64,000 nt of DNA from the NCBI GenBank assembly GCA_032622095.1, contig CP136066.1:61656609-61720608 (forward strand). Direction: 5' to 3'. Within the stretch, counting starts at the first letter, position 1, and each line of letters starts with the position of its first letter. The DNA is from Siphonodentalium dalli (Eukaryota; Mollusca; Scaphopoda; Gadilida; Siphonodentaliidae). Positions 47,761-59,359 of this stretch are shown here, in pieces. The notes below the pieces were generated by a model. The model was not told the DNA's origin and did not search any database. It saw only the letters and a program-made list of their open reading frames with translations. Made by a program: the position numbers and the translations under genes.

Positions 47761-50336
47761 TATAACACAATACCGTTGGGCTACTTTATGTAACCCAATG
47801 TTTGGTTACACATTGTGTTAAAATTTGACTTGATATTGAGTTAAAATATAATTAATTAATTTTGGACCAGTTGTGAAGTTGGCACAGTCTTGTTGGAGAT
47901 AACATTTAATGAATGAATCTAGAATAGTGATATTCGTATTTATATCACGTTGTATAGGATAGCTTGTGCTATGACTCAGATGATGAGTTTAACATGTGGT
48001 GAAACACACGTTCCGAATATTTTATGTTAATTAGTTCTGGTCTTCATTTGACCGTTGTGCTCCACGGAGAGAAGCTGGATTGATAGCTTGCTGTATGGGC
48101 ACTCATATTTCCTTATATTCCGACCACCAATAAGCTATATATAATCATAATGGTATAGGAACATACATGGATTTGAGGTTCATATAATATGCTTATATTG
48201 GTATATATAATATATTGGTATATAATATTTGGGGTAATACTGGATTATCCCACAGAGACCCCCACCCTTTTCGGAAATTTTTCATGAAATGAAATATTTC
48301 TGTATGTTAGGAGTATGTATATATGGTTGTTTCAGCATGTAAATGTTTAGAACGCTCTTTTCCGTAATTGCGTGTTTTGAAATTAGGATTCTTTGTTGGA
48401 AATAAATGTCTGGAATAATGCACATGAATGAATAAATATAGGTTATATAAGTAAAGTCATTTTGGTATTCCCTTTGTTAGCTCAGTGTAAATAGGAGGTG
48501 TGTATTATCATGGGGACATGGGGCTGTTAACATATGATTTGTGGTCGTAAAGATATCTTTATGAATGGGGCTTTGTTTTGAGATTACTGGGAACATCTCG
48601 GATTTCCTTTCGAAACGCTACGACTAGAATGTTATATCAGTCATCTAATCAAAATCATCTAATCAAAATTCGGCGCGAATAAGTTTTGGGTTTTGGGTTC
48701 GCTTTGTATGTGGAACAAATTAAGTTGTTTCCGTTTCGTTGTGTACTTGCAAGTGAATTCTTATTAAATGGGATTAAATACAATCACGCGTTTAGTGTGG
48801 GACGTAAGGTTAGTGATCGTTTAATATCGTTACACCATTGTGATTATTATATGATATGTGGATATTTGTTAGTATGCGAGTTTGTTTTTGAACATTTGAG
48901 TTTGTGAAAAAATATTTGTTTGTGGTGTTGATTAGGTCTCCTAATTTCGAATTAATGAATTATCTAAATTTAATTAGAAGTATGTATTTCGAATGTGATA
49001 TGAGTGTCCAATAATGGAAGAATTGTTGATGCAGAAAAATATGTGGTTTGTTCCGTTTGGTGACTTTTAATTCGATTTTGCTAATCTGGAAACGTGTGTT
49101 CCGTTTTAATTGTCTTAGTTAAGTTGGTTAGTGCGTTAATAAGTATGTGGCGATTGTGTATGTATATCACTGCATGTGTGACTATTATTATTCTGGTTTT
49201 ATACATGTTTACACGATGCAAATTATAAGTTGGTATGTGACATAGGCAGAACGTTTCATTGTTTGAGGGTTGGTTATGTTGGATGCATTTATAAAACAAT
49301 TGTGTTATCGGCTTACTATCAATTTTGTTGCTGTTAATTTGCTTACGTGGGGATGTTGTCGGGTTAATTTCTAGACGTTAGTCTAAGTCCCATTCGGGAT
49401 CGAATGTACGTGCACAGTCAATGATTTGAACTTGTATTGGCCGATAATTATGTTAGCACCTGTTGCGTGAGTCATCTTATTCCGGCGAGTAAGTTTATAT
49501 CCCGTGGTTTAATATATGAGTTCTGTGAAATATAACCGGGGCTATCGCATCGTGACATTGGTCAGGAATGCTATTTATAATTTTGGTAGGTGAAACATAA
49601 GTGGAGTTATGGCAACGTGACCTTTGTCAGAAATGCTATTTATAATTGCGGGAGGTTTCTAATGCCAAATGCATCCATGTATCACGGTCATTGTGACATT
49701 CATGTCTTCAGAGAAGTATTCTAAATTCTACATAATTGTAGAGGTATATGTCGCGTTGACATGAGGCTAACTATTGGTAAGCAATCGCCATGAGATGGCG
49801 TTCGCAGATAATTTAATGTTTGAATGTTTCGTGCGAATTGCGAGTACAATAAAGAGCGTGTCGATGTTTGGCGTATCTGTCATGCATGTATGCTACATAC
49901 TCGTGGTTAATTGGGGTGTCTATTCACATCGAGTTTAAGAATCCGTTTTGGTCTCTGAATAAAGTGATCTATAGAGTGAAGGGTTTGCTTTGTACAGTAT
50001 TTTAAAAGTATTGCCTCTATAGTTAAAGGTCTGCTATGCGCTAATTTTATCGTATGTATATGTGTTAATAAGCCGGCCATTTTATTATAAGCCTGTCTAT
50101 ATATGAAGATGGTATGTCATCTTCAATAGTTATTAACCAGAAAATCTTGATATGTGAAATAAGGTGTATATATCGTGTATATGTATCTGGTCCTAACAAG
50201 GAAAATTTGTGAATGGCATACATAGTGTGCGTGTATGGCAATGCTTATATGGTACGCATTATGTACATGTATATATAATAAAAGTGCTGGATATGTCGCC
50301 TACTTGATATGGAACATTGAGGAAATTATCTGTCAA
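47761..50336. other. intergenic, no gene recognised
   Basis: AT-rich sequence, noticeably T and G rich on this strand between about 48650 and 49700. A tandem duplication of about 68 bp (CGTGAC.TT.GTCAG.AATGCTATTTATAATT) lies at about 49550-49660. No coding domain or RNA gene was seen. Confidence 0.5.
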
Positions 50337-51419
50337 TGATGTAGCATAGCTACAGGCACTCTCTTTGGTTATTATGTATTACGTATTATTGTATTTCTCA
50401 TGTTTTAACATTGATTCGTTCCATACTTTTCTTTATATCATTCATCGGTACATTCGCGGCTTTCCGTACATTTGTAAAAGTTCGTCCACTTCATTCGCGT
50501 CAAAACATACATTAGTCCGTAAATATCATAAATTAAATCACTTCTATGTTTGTATCATCTCATAACCCATCCGTGCTATGTATAAATAACTCATTTCATG
50601 TAATTAATAGCACGATATCGCGATATTTATTCATTGTTTTCATCACTTCATTCACCTCATTTGTTTACATGTCAGCGAGCACTGTTGCGCGATTGGCGGA
50701 TTCCTTCGTAGCCCCGCCCATCGATGTCAACAGCGCTCGTCAAAATACCTTGTAGTTAGCAGTTGTAGGTAAGGTATGATTTGTGGGTAGTACTGCACGT
50801 TCACTTGTGGGTATTTTGTAGGTAGTTGTGGGTAGTAGTATTTAAGCCACTACTACCCACATTTGGGGATCAGTCAACCGGAAGTAATATTTGAACTAGA
50901 TTTGAACAGACGTTGGTGATACGGGATTACAATCTAAGGTTACTAGAAACTAAGAAAGGTGATTAATTACGGTGATTAATTGGATAAACAAACAAAGTGA
51001 ACGCTCAGTCTATCCAGAGGCATACCATACCTCCAGCAGATGCAATAACTACACTAACTAATTGCTGATTATTACAAGAAAGTCAAGTTGGACATTAAAA
51101 GATCACCCAATCAATTATCAACCTCACCCATGTGTCAGATATCTCTGTACATACCAAGGGTCTATGAATCTGATACTACATGTCATGTTATTACTATCCA
51201 ATAAATTGGATCTTTTACATATCTAGTCACGTTGATTGATCACGCCCTAACAGGAATTCAAGACAAGTCCAGATCGAGTACCGGTACCCAAGAATGATCA
51301 TTCAGATCAAGGAGCTCTGTTAATTTGTAACGGGTTGGGAACGTAATAAATCCGCTCGACCAATATCGCCTACCAGTCTTAAATATCATTTAAGACCCCC
51401 TACCCTTCCACGTTTTACA
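50337..51419 (+). repeat. 5' LTR of copy 1 (1083 bp)
   Basis: Starts TGATGTAGCATAGCTACA and ends GTTTTACA just before the primer-binding site. The first bases contain a small palindrome (TGTAGC-ATA-GCTACA). Possible polyadenylation signals AATAAA lie at 51200 and 51345. Confidence 0.9.
50827..50875 (+). promoter_or_regulatory. LTR core promoter: TATA-like box in a hairpin loop plus initiator
   Basis: TGTGGGTAGTAG (50827-50838) and CTACTACCCACA (50850-50861) are perfect inverted repeats. The loop holds TATTTAAG (50839-50846). TCAGTC follows at 50870-50875, with its A about 33 bp from the TATA-like box, the usual spacing for TATA plus initiator promoters. This predicts the U3/R boundary at about 50872. 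Confidence 0.6.
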
Positions 51420-51423
51420 AAAG

Positions 51424-51442
51424 TGGTGGCAGCGGTGGGATT
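51424..51442 (+). promoter_or_regulatory. primer-binding site, tRNA-Leu
   Basis: TGGTGGCAGCGGTGGGATT lies four bases after the LTR. It is complementary to the 3' end of animal tRNA-Leu with a GGTAGCG-type acceptor stem plus CCA. It marks the start of minus-strand synthesis. Confidence 0.8.
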
Positions 51443-51529
51443 TTAGTTTGTAAACCAGACAAAATCAAGTCAAAGATTATCGGAGAGCACAGATTTATTC
51501 CTGGGTACCCCTCTACACATTTTGGGAAA

Positions 51530-54159
51530 ATGACTAAACCCCGAAATAAGAAACGCAGAGATGTGTCAGTGAATTCAGATGCGGGAACAGAGCAAATTGA
51601 AAGAAAGGCGAAAGAGAGAGCGATAGAGACAGAAACAGTGAGTAAGTCAGAGCTCGAGAAAGTATTACAGACATTGGAGAAAGAACGACAGAGGGCGTTA
51701 GAGTTAGAGAATAGGTTACTTGAGATGGAGAGATGTCAGATGAGAGAACGAACTGACACCAATAATCACAATGGTCTGAATGCAGCTGTGGTAGAAGAGA
51801 ACACGGTTGAGATTGGTTCACGAGAAAGAGAGGTAGCGATGAGCATGACGAGAACACTACTTTCGCAAGACAGAATGAGGTAGAAATTCAGATGGAAGTT
51901 CACAGAGGTTTGCATAGCAGAAATCGAGAGAGAGAAAGTAGGGAACATGGTGATAGAGAAAGACGAGAGCTAGCGGCTGATAGATTTGATAGTAGAGAGA
52001 TGAGAGGCCGGAGATTTGAGAATGAGAGAGAGGTGAATGTAATCCACAGTCACAATGTATGCAAGGGCGATGCTGTACAAGGGCAGAGCTTTGTTAACAT
52101 GCACGATGGCTCCGATAGAATGAGAAACGAAAGTTGTCAAGGAAGGCGAGGTGTCGATAATTTTGAAAGTCAGGAACGCAGAATGAGAGACCACAGGGGA
52201 CAACAAGATGTATCTGGTGGTGATGCTAGAATGACTGATTTCATTGTAATGAACACCGGGCAAGATCTTAATCGAGTCCAACCAAACCGGAATCAGGTTC
52301 AAAATCAGAGGCATGATCAGTCATTTGATGGTGGTCACATAAATGACCAAAACATCAGATTCCAAGAAGAGAACGGAGTTACGGACATAACGCATAGAGA
52401 TAACAGATCGCATTCCCCAAAATTCAATGCCACTAATGATTACTCATGCACAGAAAACACCAATGGATATTGTCATTCAAATGTCAATACAAAATATTGC
52501 CATTGGGGAGAAACAAAAAATTCGACGTCGGTAACCTACACTCACCTCGGGGGTGTTGTGTCAAGTCCAGGGTATAGAAGACACGTCCCGGCTGCAGTGG
52601 AACTCGAAGATCCTCTTCACAAAAAGACAAGTCATGACAGACGCTCGCTGGCGAATAATTCGCAATATTATGATCCCGAATTCCGGGAGGATGTTCAAAA
52701 TGACCGCCATGAACTTTCACATATAAACAGGAAGTGCGGAAATTGGACGGCTGATAGCAGCGAATTGAGGAATGCTAGTAGCGGGGGACTGGCTAATAGC
52801 GCCGACAAATTTCAGAGGAGAGAAAATACTATGTTACAGAGAGATATTGCAGAGAATGATTATAGGAGGTGTTCCACGATGGCACCAGAGGACAATAGAA
52901 TGCATTGTAGCACACATGGCGGGCCGAATAGAGTGGAAAATAGTAGAGAGAAAAGCAATCATTTTGATTGCTTTAAAGACAATTCAGGAAGCGAATACAG
53001 AAGGTATCCTGTCCACAATGATGATTATAGTATATATACGGGTCGACACGTTGAAAGAGATAGTTATTCTCCAGACATGACACCCCATAGACAGCAGTCA
53101 GATAATTTGATGCAGTCAAATTATGGCTGTGGAGCAAGGCCACATTATGGAGGACCCATAGCACAGGTCAGGGAAGGATATCCTATGTGTGAACAGGACT
53201 GTACAGCGAGGTCCCAAAGAGATGTGCCATATGGGGATTTGGCCGAAATGCAGGCAAATTATCATGCTATACCTTCGGATAGGATGAATCAGAGTAATGA
53301 TAGAAACACTGTCTATCCACGTAATACTTATGCACAGAAATTGAATAGAGAGAGCCATATGCATAGACCCGACGTATATGATGGGAGAAGCAGCTGGACA
53401 GACTATATGGCCCATTTCAACCTGGTGGCAAAGGGAAATAATTGGACACAGAATGAGAAACTAATACAGCTGGGAATTCATCTGAAGGGCTCAGCAAGAG
53501 GGGTGTTGGCCGACTTGAGTCCATACCAGTTAGGTGATTATGAAGAACTTTTAGCTGTGCTTACTACGCGCTTTGAGCCTAAAAATCAATGCGAAATGTA
53601 TCGTGCTCAGCTGGGAGCCAGGCGTAGAAGAGAACGAGAGGGTCTACCAGAGCTAGCACAGGAAATTAAACGCCTCGTGAGGATGGCATACCCAACTGCC
53701 AGTATGGAAATACGTGATAGTCAGGCATATAAGGCTTTTCGAGATGCGCTCCAAGACTCCGAAATGGAGTGGGCAATTTGTCAAGGTGCGGGAGTAGAAA
53801 GCATTGACCTAGCATTGTCGCTAGCACTCAAGTATGAGGCTTTTCAAATGAGTATGAACAAGAGACACTCAGCCAGCCGACACAGAGTAAGACAAATTAA
53901 TGAATACGATATAGAATCAAACAGTGAAGGTTCAAGTAGTCCACGAGAGACTGAACATTTGAGAAATATCGTGACTGAAGCGGTAGAGGGCGCTATGAGA
54001 AGAGATAGATACCCAAGAAAACACTGCAATTATTGCAAGCGCACTAACCATACGGAAGATAAGTGTTTCAAGAAACAGCGAGACTTAAAAATGAAGAGGG
54101 AAAATAACATGAGAAGACAGGATTCCAATGAAACTGAGAATAAGACTTCGGAAAACTAA
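51530..54159 (+). pseudogene. gag: gag, copy 1 (frameshifted)
   Basis: Structural polyprotein frame starting at ATG 51530. Relative to copy 2 it lacks 10 bp at about 51834, so the first frame stops at 51883 and the rest continues in another frame to 54159. The downstream part is otherwise like copy 2: a long polar, Arg/Asn/Ser-rich region, a capsid-like region and a CCHC zinc knuckle near 54023-54066. The deletion has short direct-repeat bases (GT) at its ends, which suggests slippage. Confidence 0.9.
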
Positions 54160-55919
54160 TTTGTGCTGTTTCCGCGGGTCAGGAAACAGCAACCAATGAT
54201 ACTTTTGATGATATTTTAACAAGACCTCAACAGATATTTGAAATAAGAGAACCACAACATGATGGGATGTTCCTGAAAGTTAACATTTGTGGCTTTGAAA
54301 CAAATTGCCTTATTGATACAGGTGCCTCTGTGTCTGTACTCCACTCCAAGATATATGACCAATTAGACAGGAGCCTGAGGCCAACGCTGCTTAAAAACAA
54401 CTGCCTACTCAAGATGGCTGATGGGGAGAAAGTGACGCCATGTGGTTTGGCCACTTTTCCTATTCAAGTTGGGCAGATTGATTGTTATAGCCGTATGATT
54501 GTGGCCAACCTTGATACTCCTGCTATATTGGGATATGATTTTCTGAGTCAAAACGAGTGTGAGCTTGACTTCAAAGCATCTGTACTCAAACTGAAAGGAG
54601 TGCCATTTAAATGTTCATTGGAGAGCCAAATAGAAACTCTGTTCAAGCTAACTTTACAGGAAGATATCATCATTCCTCCAGCATCGGAGATGGTTGTGGC
54701 GGCCGTTATTGAGAAGGCGGATCAGGTTGGGAGACATGCCATGATAACAACAGCTAGTCAGGGATTATCAGACAAAGGACTCTTGATAGCACACAGTATC
54801 TTTGACACGAACCATAGCGTGGTTCCAATACGTATAATGAACCTGGGTTCACTGACCAAAAAGCTATATGCACAGACACATGTAGCTGAAGGCGAACTCA
54901 TCAGGACTCATTGTATATCCCAAGTACAACACAAAGAATTTTCAAGTACTGAAGAGGTCAGAATAACAGAGACTGACATATCTGGTCATGAGCCACCAAG
55001 CTTGCCGGAACATATGGAAATTCTAATGGAACAATGTGGGGAGTTAAATGGAGTGCAGAAGAAAATGGTTGTAGAGTTGTTGATAAAACACAGAAAAATA
55101 TTTTCAAAGAGTAAAGAAGACCTTGGTCGTACCCATTTAGTAGAACATACCATCGAGACAGGAGATGCGAGACCAATCAGGCAACCACCTCGCCGTGTAC
55201 CATGTGCATTGCGAGGCCAGGGGGAGCAAGAAATAGAACGAATGCTGGCAGCTGGGGTGATAGAGGAAGCGAAGTCAAGCTGGGCTAGCCCTGTAGTCCT
55301 AGTTCGGAAAGGGAAGCCTGAAGATGGCAAACCAACCAGCATTCGATTTTGTATAGACTTCCGGAAGGTCAATGATGTGACGGTAAAGGATTCATACCCT
55401 CTACCCAGAATTGATGAAAGTATAGAGGCATTGCGGGGGTCTAAGTACTACTCTGGGATTGATCTGGTTGCTGGATATTGGCAGATTCCTCTGGCCGAGA
55501 AAGACCGACCTAAGACGGCATTTGTTACATCTAACATCACAGCAAATTCGCAGTATCAATTCCGGTCTATGCCATTCGGCCTCTGCAATGCAGGTGCGAC
55601 ATTTGAGCGAATGATGGAGATGGTGTTGGCTGGGTTGCAGTGGCACACCTGTGTCCTCTATATAGATGACGTATTGGTATTTTCAAAGAATTTTGAAGAG
55701 CATTGTTCAAGGTTGGATGAGGTGTTGGAAAGGATTAGTGATGCAGGTCTTAAAGTGTCGCCCAAGAAATGCCACCTTTTCCAAGACAAATGCCATTTTC
55801 TTGGGCACATAGTGTCGGAGAAAGGAGTAGAGCCGGACCCAGCAAAGGTCCAAGCCATACAGTCATGGGGTCAACTTAGAAATGTGAAGGATGTACGGAG
55901 TTTCTTAGGAAGTTCATAA
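54144..55919 (+). pseudogene. pol: pol part 1: protease and reverse transcriptase, copy 1
   Basis: The frame opens after a stop at 54141-54143 and overlaps the end of gag by 16 bases in the -1 frame, so a ribosomal -1 shift is probably used. The aspartic protease has DTGAS at 54315-54329. The reverse transcriptase follows, with GIDLVAGYWQIPL and the catalytic YIDD at 55659-55670. The frame breaks at about 55908, where a short deletion in the RT thumb region puts the continuation out of frame and gives a stop at 55917-55919. Confidence 0.9.
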
Positions 55920-56668
55920 AGAACTTCGCCAAAATCGCCAAGCCACTTCACAAGTTGACGGAGAAGAAAAACCCATTTGTGTGGTCCGACGAATGCCAAG
56001 ATGCATTCATGAAATTGAAAGAAGCATTAATGAAAGATCCTGTCCTGAAATATCCGGATTTTCAGAAGTCCTTTATCCTGGACACGGATGCGAGTCATAA
56101 TAGTTTGGGGGCCGTGTTGACGCAGAAATTTGATGATGGGGAGCATGCCATAGCCTACTTTAGTAGAACGCTATCAAAACCAGAACGCAATTACTGCATC
56201 ACACGGAAGGAATTGCTGGCAGTAGTTGAATCAGTTAAACACTTCCATACATACCTGTTCAACACCAAGTTCCTTGTGAGAAGTGATCACGGAGCACTGA
56301 CCTGGCTCCATCGATTTAAGAACCAAGAAGGCCAACTTGCTCGATGGATAAACTTATTGGAAATGTATGACTTTAAGATCGAGCATAGACCAGGAAGGCT
56401 TCATAATAATGCAGATGGGCTATCGAGGAGACCGTGTGAAGAATGTGACCACTGCGATAGACAACAGGCTAAGGTAGATTTAGAGAAAGAAGCTCCATGT
56501 GATCTGTCAGATGTACCAGCAATGACTGTGGCTGAAGTTAAGACGATGGAACCGAGTACAACTGAGACGAATGATGAACCAGTGAGCTTACAATGGATTA
56601 TCCCGAGAAGTAAAACAGAAATCCAAGAAGCCCAACGAAAGGACAAGGATATCAGCATCATCATCTAA
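55920..56668 (+). pseudogene. pol: pol part 2: RT end and RNase H, copy 1
   Basis: Continuation of pol in a new frame after the break. It starts within KFIKNFAKIAKPLHKLT and carries the RNase H domain (DTDAS at 56081-56095, KELLAVV, then SDHGALTWL). It ends at an in-frame TAA (56666-56668) in the linker to the integrase. The integrase lies in the same frame, so this is a simple nonsense change, not a shift. Confidence 0.9.
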
Positions 56669-57973
56669 TTTTTAGAGGAATCCCAGGAAAAGCCTCGATG
56701 GAAGCACCTATCTGAGTACTCCAGTAAAGTGAAAACGTATTGGGCTCAGTGGGACAGATTACATATGAAAGAGGAAATCCTTTACAGGAAGTGGATAAAC
56801 CCAGATACTGATTTGGAGGTTTGGCAGTTGGTGCTACCTGGGTGCTGGCAAAAGGAAGCCCTCAAGATGCTTCATAGCAGCCCTGGTGGCGGTCATATGG
56901 GAGTGAATAGGCTAATAGACCAAGTGAGAGCTCGGTTCTATTGGACCGGGTACTATACCTCAGCCTACATCTTCGTGCAACAATGTCCAGAATGTCAGAA
57001 AGAGAGACCTTCACCTAAGAAGACAGGGCTCATGCAGCAATACTTGGTGGGAGCTCCACTGGAAAGAGTAGGAATAGATATAACTGGGCCATTGCCAAAG
57101 TCACATGATGGGAACCGATATATCTTGGTTGTGGTCGACTACTTCACCCGTTGGGTGGAAGCTTTCCCTATGCCAAACCAAGAAGCTGAAACAGTTGTAG
57201 GTGTCTTGGCAAGAGAGTATATAACACGATGGGGAGTCCCACTTCAGATTCATACGGACCAAGGTCGACAGTTCGAGAGTAAACTGTTTCAGTCTCTGTG
57301 TGAAACTTTTAGTATAGATAAGACCAGGACGACTGCCTTTCATCCACAGAGTGACGGTTTAGCAGAGAGAATGATGAGATCGATAAAGGAGATGCTGCGT
57401 AAACACATCGAAAGGTCACAGAAAAACTGGGATGATTGGCTGCCTATGATCATGTGGGCATACCGATCAACCGTTCACGACAGCACAGGTTTCTCACCGA
57501 GTCTAATGATGCTTGGTCGCGAAATTAACCTTCCTATTGATTGCATGTACTCTTACCTTGAGCGTGAACGAGGAAGCGGAGAGTCTAAGAAAATAGCGAG
57601 ATATGTTGGGGACATGTTGGAAAAGTTTCTGAAAGTACATGAGGTAGCGAGGGCGAGAACGAAAGCCGCAAGTAATAGGCAGAAGAGAAATTACGATGTT
57701 AAAGTGCGAAAGACAGGGGAAATGAATGTGGGGAATGCAGTGCTGCTGCGAGTCACAAGTGTGGGTAAAGGCTTGTCCAGGAAGCTAGTTCCAAACTTTG
57801 AGGGCCCTTATATCGTGACAGACAGATTGTCAACTGTTTTAGTTCGTATAAAGAGAGGTCCAAAGAAATTATCTAAAGTGGTTCACATAGACCGTCTCAA
57901 GCCCTACTCTGGCAAAGTCAAGAGATGGTTCGTACCTGCGGGCGTGACCACGAGAAGTAAGGATCGAGATTAA
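56669..57973 (+). pseudogene. pol: pol part 3: integrase, copy 1
   Basis: Separated from RNase H only by the in-frame stop. It has an N-terminal zinc-binding HHCC region (H..GGH..CPEC). The catalytic core has Asp at 57077, Asp at 57257 and Glu at 57365, giving the D,D-35-E spacing. The C-terminal GPYIV is the GPY/F module typical of gypsy integrases. No chromodomain follows. The domain itself looks intact but cannot be made as part of the full polyprotein. Confidence 0.9.
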
Positions 57974-58033
57974 AGATAAAAATATGTAAACCTCCGAGAA
58001 TGGTAGACTATGTCCATTACTTAGTGTCCTCTA

Positions 58034-58048
58034 TTTCTGTCACTTCAG
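58034..58048 (+). promoter_or_regulatory. splice-acceptor-like sequence abutting the 3' ORF
   Basis: TATTTCTGTCACTTCAG ends exactly at the base before the ATG at 58049. A pyrimidine-rich tract plus CAG here would allow the 3' ORF to be translated from a spliced subgenomic RNA. The donor was not identified; AAG|GTGATT at about 50958 is one candidate. Confidence 0.5.
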
Positions 58049-59227
58049 ATGGCGGATCGAAACTTCAAAGACGACAGATTTTACTGCCATGATTGCTTCA
58101 AAGTCTTTGACACCAAGACACGGCGAAATCGACATGAACGGGAGGTACATGAGGAGAAGAAATACAATTGTGATTCATGCAAGTATGAGGCTGGACGACG
58201 GGAGCATCTAGATCTCCATATAAAAAGGAGACATTCATCAGGAGAGTCAGTTCCCACAGTGAAATCAAAAGTGGTCAAGGTCATTAGAGGTTGTGATAAT
58301 GTTCCAAGTGCAAAAGTCACGTGTGATATATTCGATCTGCCGGCGGCTGACTGGCTGTCGGTAGAACCAGTTCTAGAGTTACCTCCCGATGACATATTCG
58401 AGGAGGCCTCACCCATTGTTCGTTATGGAGATCGTGATATTCTAGCAGAAATAGTGGCGGAAGTGATGCCTGAGTTAGTGGTTTGTGGTTCGGAAGTTCA
58501 GGCCGATGAGTCAGAGGTGAAGGAGTCCCTAGTAGACACAGAGATGCAGACGGACGGGGTAGAGGTGAAGGATTCAGAGATGCAGACAGATGCTATGGTA
58601 ACGAAGGAATCGTCAATGAACACGGTGGAAGAGTATGTGCCAGGTTATAAAGTCGATCGGCTGAGATCGCTGGACATCGCTGGCATGCTTAAATTGCCAC
58701 ATCCTATCACCCACTTGCGACAGCTATCTGCTGACCCACGGTTTTTTCTGATGGGTGCACCTTCGGAATACATTGAGAGTCACCAAGGTGAAATATTCAG
58801 AGCAGGTTTGAGAGAGGCGAGGGAGCACCTGCAATATTATCGACGAAGGTTCGTCCCAGATGGATACGAAGGTCTCACCCGGATTGAGAGGGTGACGCTG
58901 CCTAATGGAAAAATATATGAGCTTATCGATCACTGGAGGCGTGCACCTCAGCTCAAGGAAGGACAACATCGAGGAATCCAGACGGAGGATAGAACCACGA
59001 GGGTTCTTGATAAGGGGACGGAGACAGAGATGGTTACGAAGATGGATCAGGAGACGCAGACAAAGAACCAGGTTCAGAGTATGGAGGCCAGTACTCATAC
59101 AGAAGAGAAGAGGATACAGACAGTAGACGCCAGTACGTCCACCGATGAATCTGAAGAGGTCATCAAGGACATGGACGATGGTCCCTTGGACTTATGCTTG
59201 CCCAATCGGAGGAGAGCAGAAGAATAG
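58049..59227 (+). CDS. retrotransposon 3' ORF: C2H2 zinc-finger protein with Gln-Thr motif cluster
   Basis: An intact 392-residue frame between integrase and the polypurine tract, where some gypsy elements carry env. It has no signal peptide or membrane segment, so it is not an envelope. Two C2H2 fingers (C13, C16, H29, H34 and C41, C44, H57, H62, both C-X2-C-X12-H-X4-H) open the protein. Five Gln-Thr motifs follow (EMQT 165-168 and 177-180, GIQT 309-312, ETQT 335-338, RIQT 355-358) with degenerate STHT and STST. A middle region (about 196-300) looks folded. PLDLC at 379-383 resembles a CtBP-binding motif. The Gln-Thr motifs resemble dynein light chain LC8 sites; fingers plus clustered TQT sites recall ASCIZ/ATMIN. 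Functions are inferred. Confidence 0.85.
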   Translation: MADRNFKDDRFYCHDCFKVFDTKTRRNRHEREVHEEKKYNCDSCKYEAGRREHLDLHIKRRHSSGESVPTVKSKVVKVIRGCDNVPSAKVTCDIFDLPAADWLSVEPVLELPPDDIFEEASPIVRYGDRDILAEIVAEVMPELVVCGSEVQADESEVKESLVDTEMQTDGVEVKDSEMQTDAMVTKESSMNTVEEYVPGYKVDRLRSLDIAGMLKLPHPITHLRQLSADPRFFLMGAPSEYIESHQGEIFRAGLREAREHLQYYRRRFVPDGYEGLTRIERVTLPNGKIYELIDHWRRAPQLKEGQHRGIQTEDRTTRVLDKGTETEMVTKMDQETQTKNQVQSMEASTHTEEKRIQTVDASTSTDESEEVIKDMDDGPLDLCLPNRRRAEE

Positions 59228-59349
59228 TAGAAGATTATATTGTTGATAACTCACCTTGCAAATGTTTGTTATATAGTTTCACAAGGTTAAATTTACTATG
59301 GTAGTTGTTGGATTAAGGTTAACGGATCCGGTGATCCGATGTTTTCTTT
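59228..59349 (+). other. retrotransposon 3' untranslated stretch
   Basis: Short AT-rich sequence between the 3' ORF stop and the polypurine tract; nothing further was recognised. Confidence 0.6.
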
Positions 59350-59359
59350 AGGAGGGGGG
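59350..59359 (+). promoter_or_regulatory. polypurine tract
   Basis: AGGAGGGGGG lies immediately before the TG of the LTR and would prime plus-strand synthesis. Confidence 0.9.

Noticed and set aside
58049-59227. Envelope gene in the retrotransposon
   Set aside because: The ORF sits in the env position but has no signal peptide, membrane segment or cleavage site, and begins with zinc fingers.
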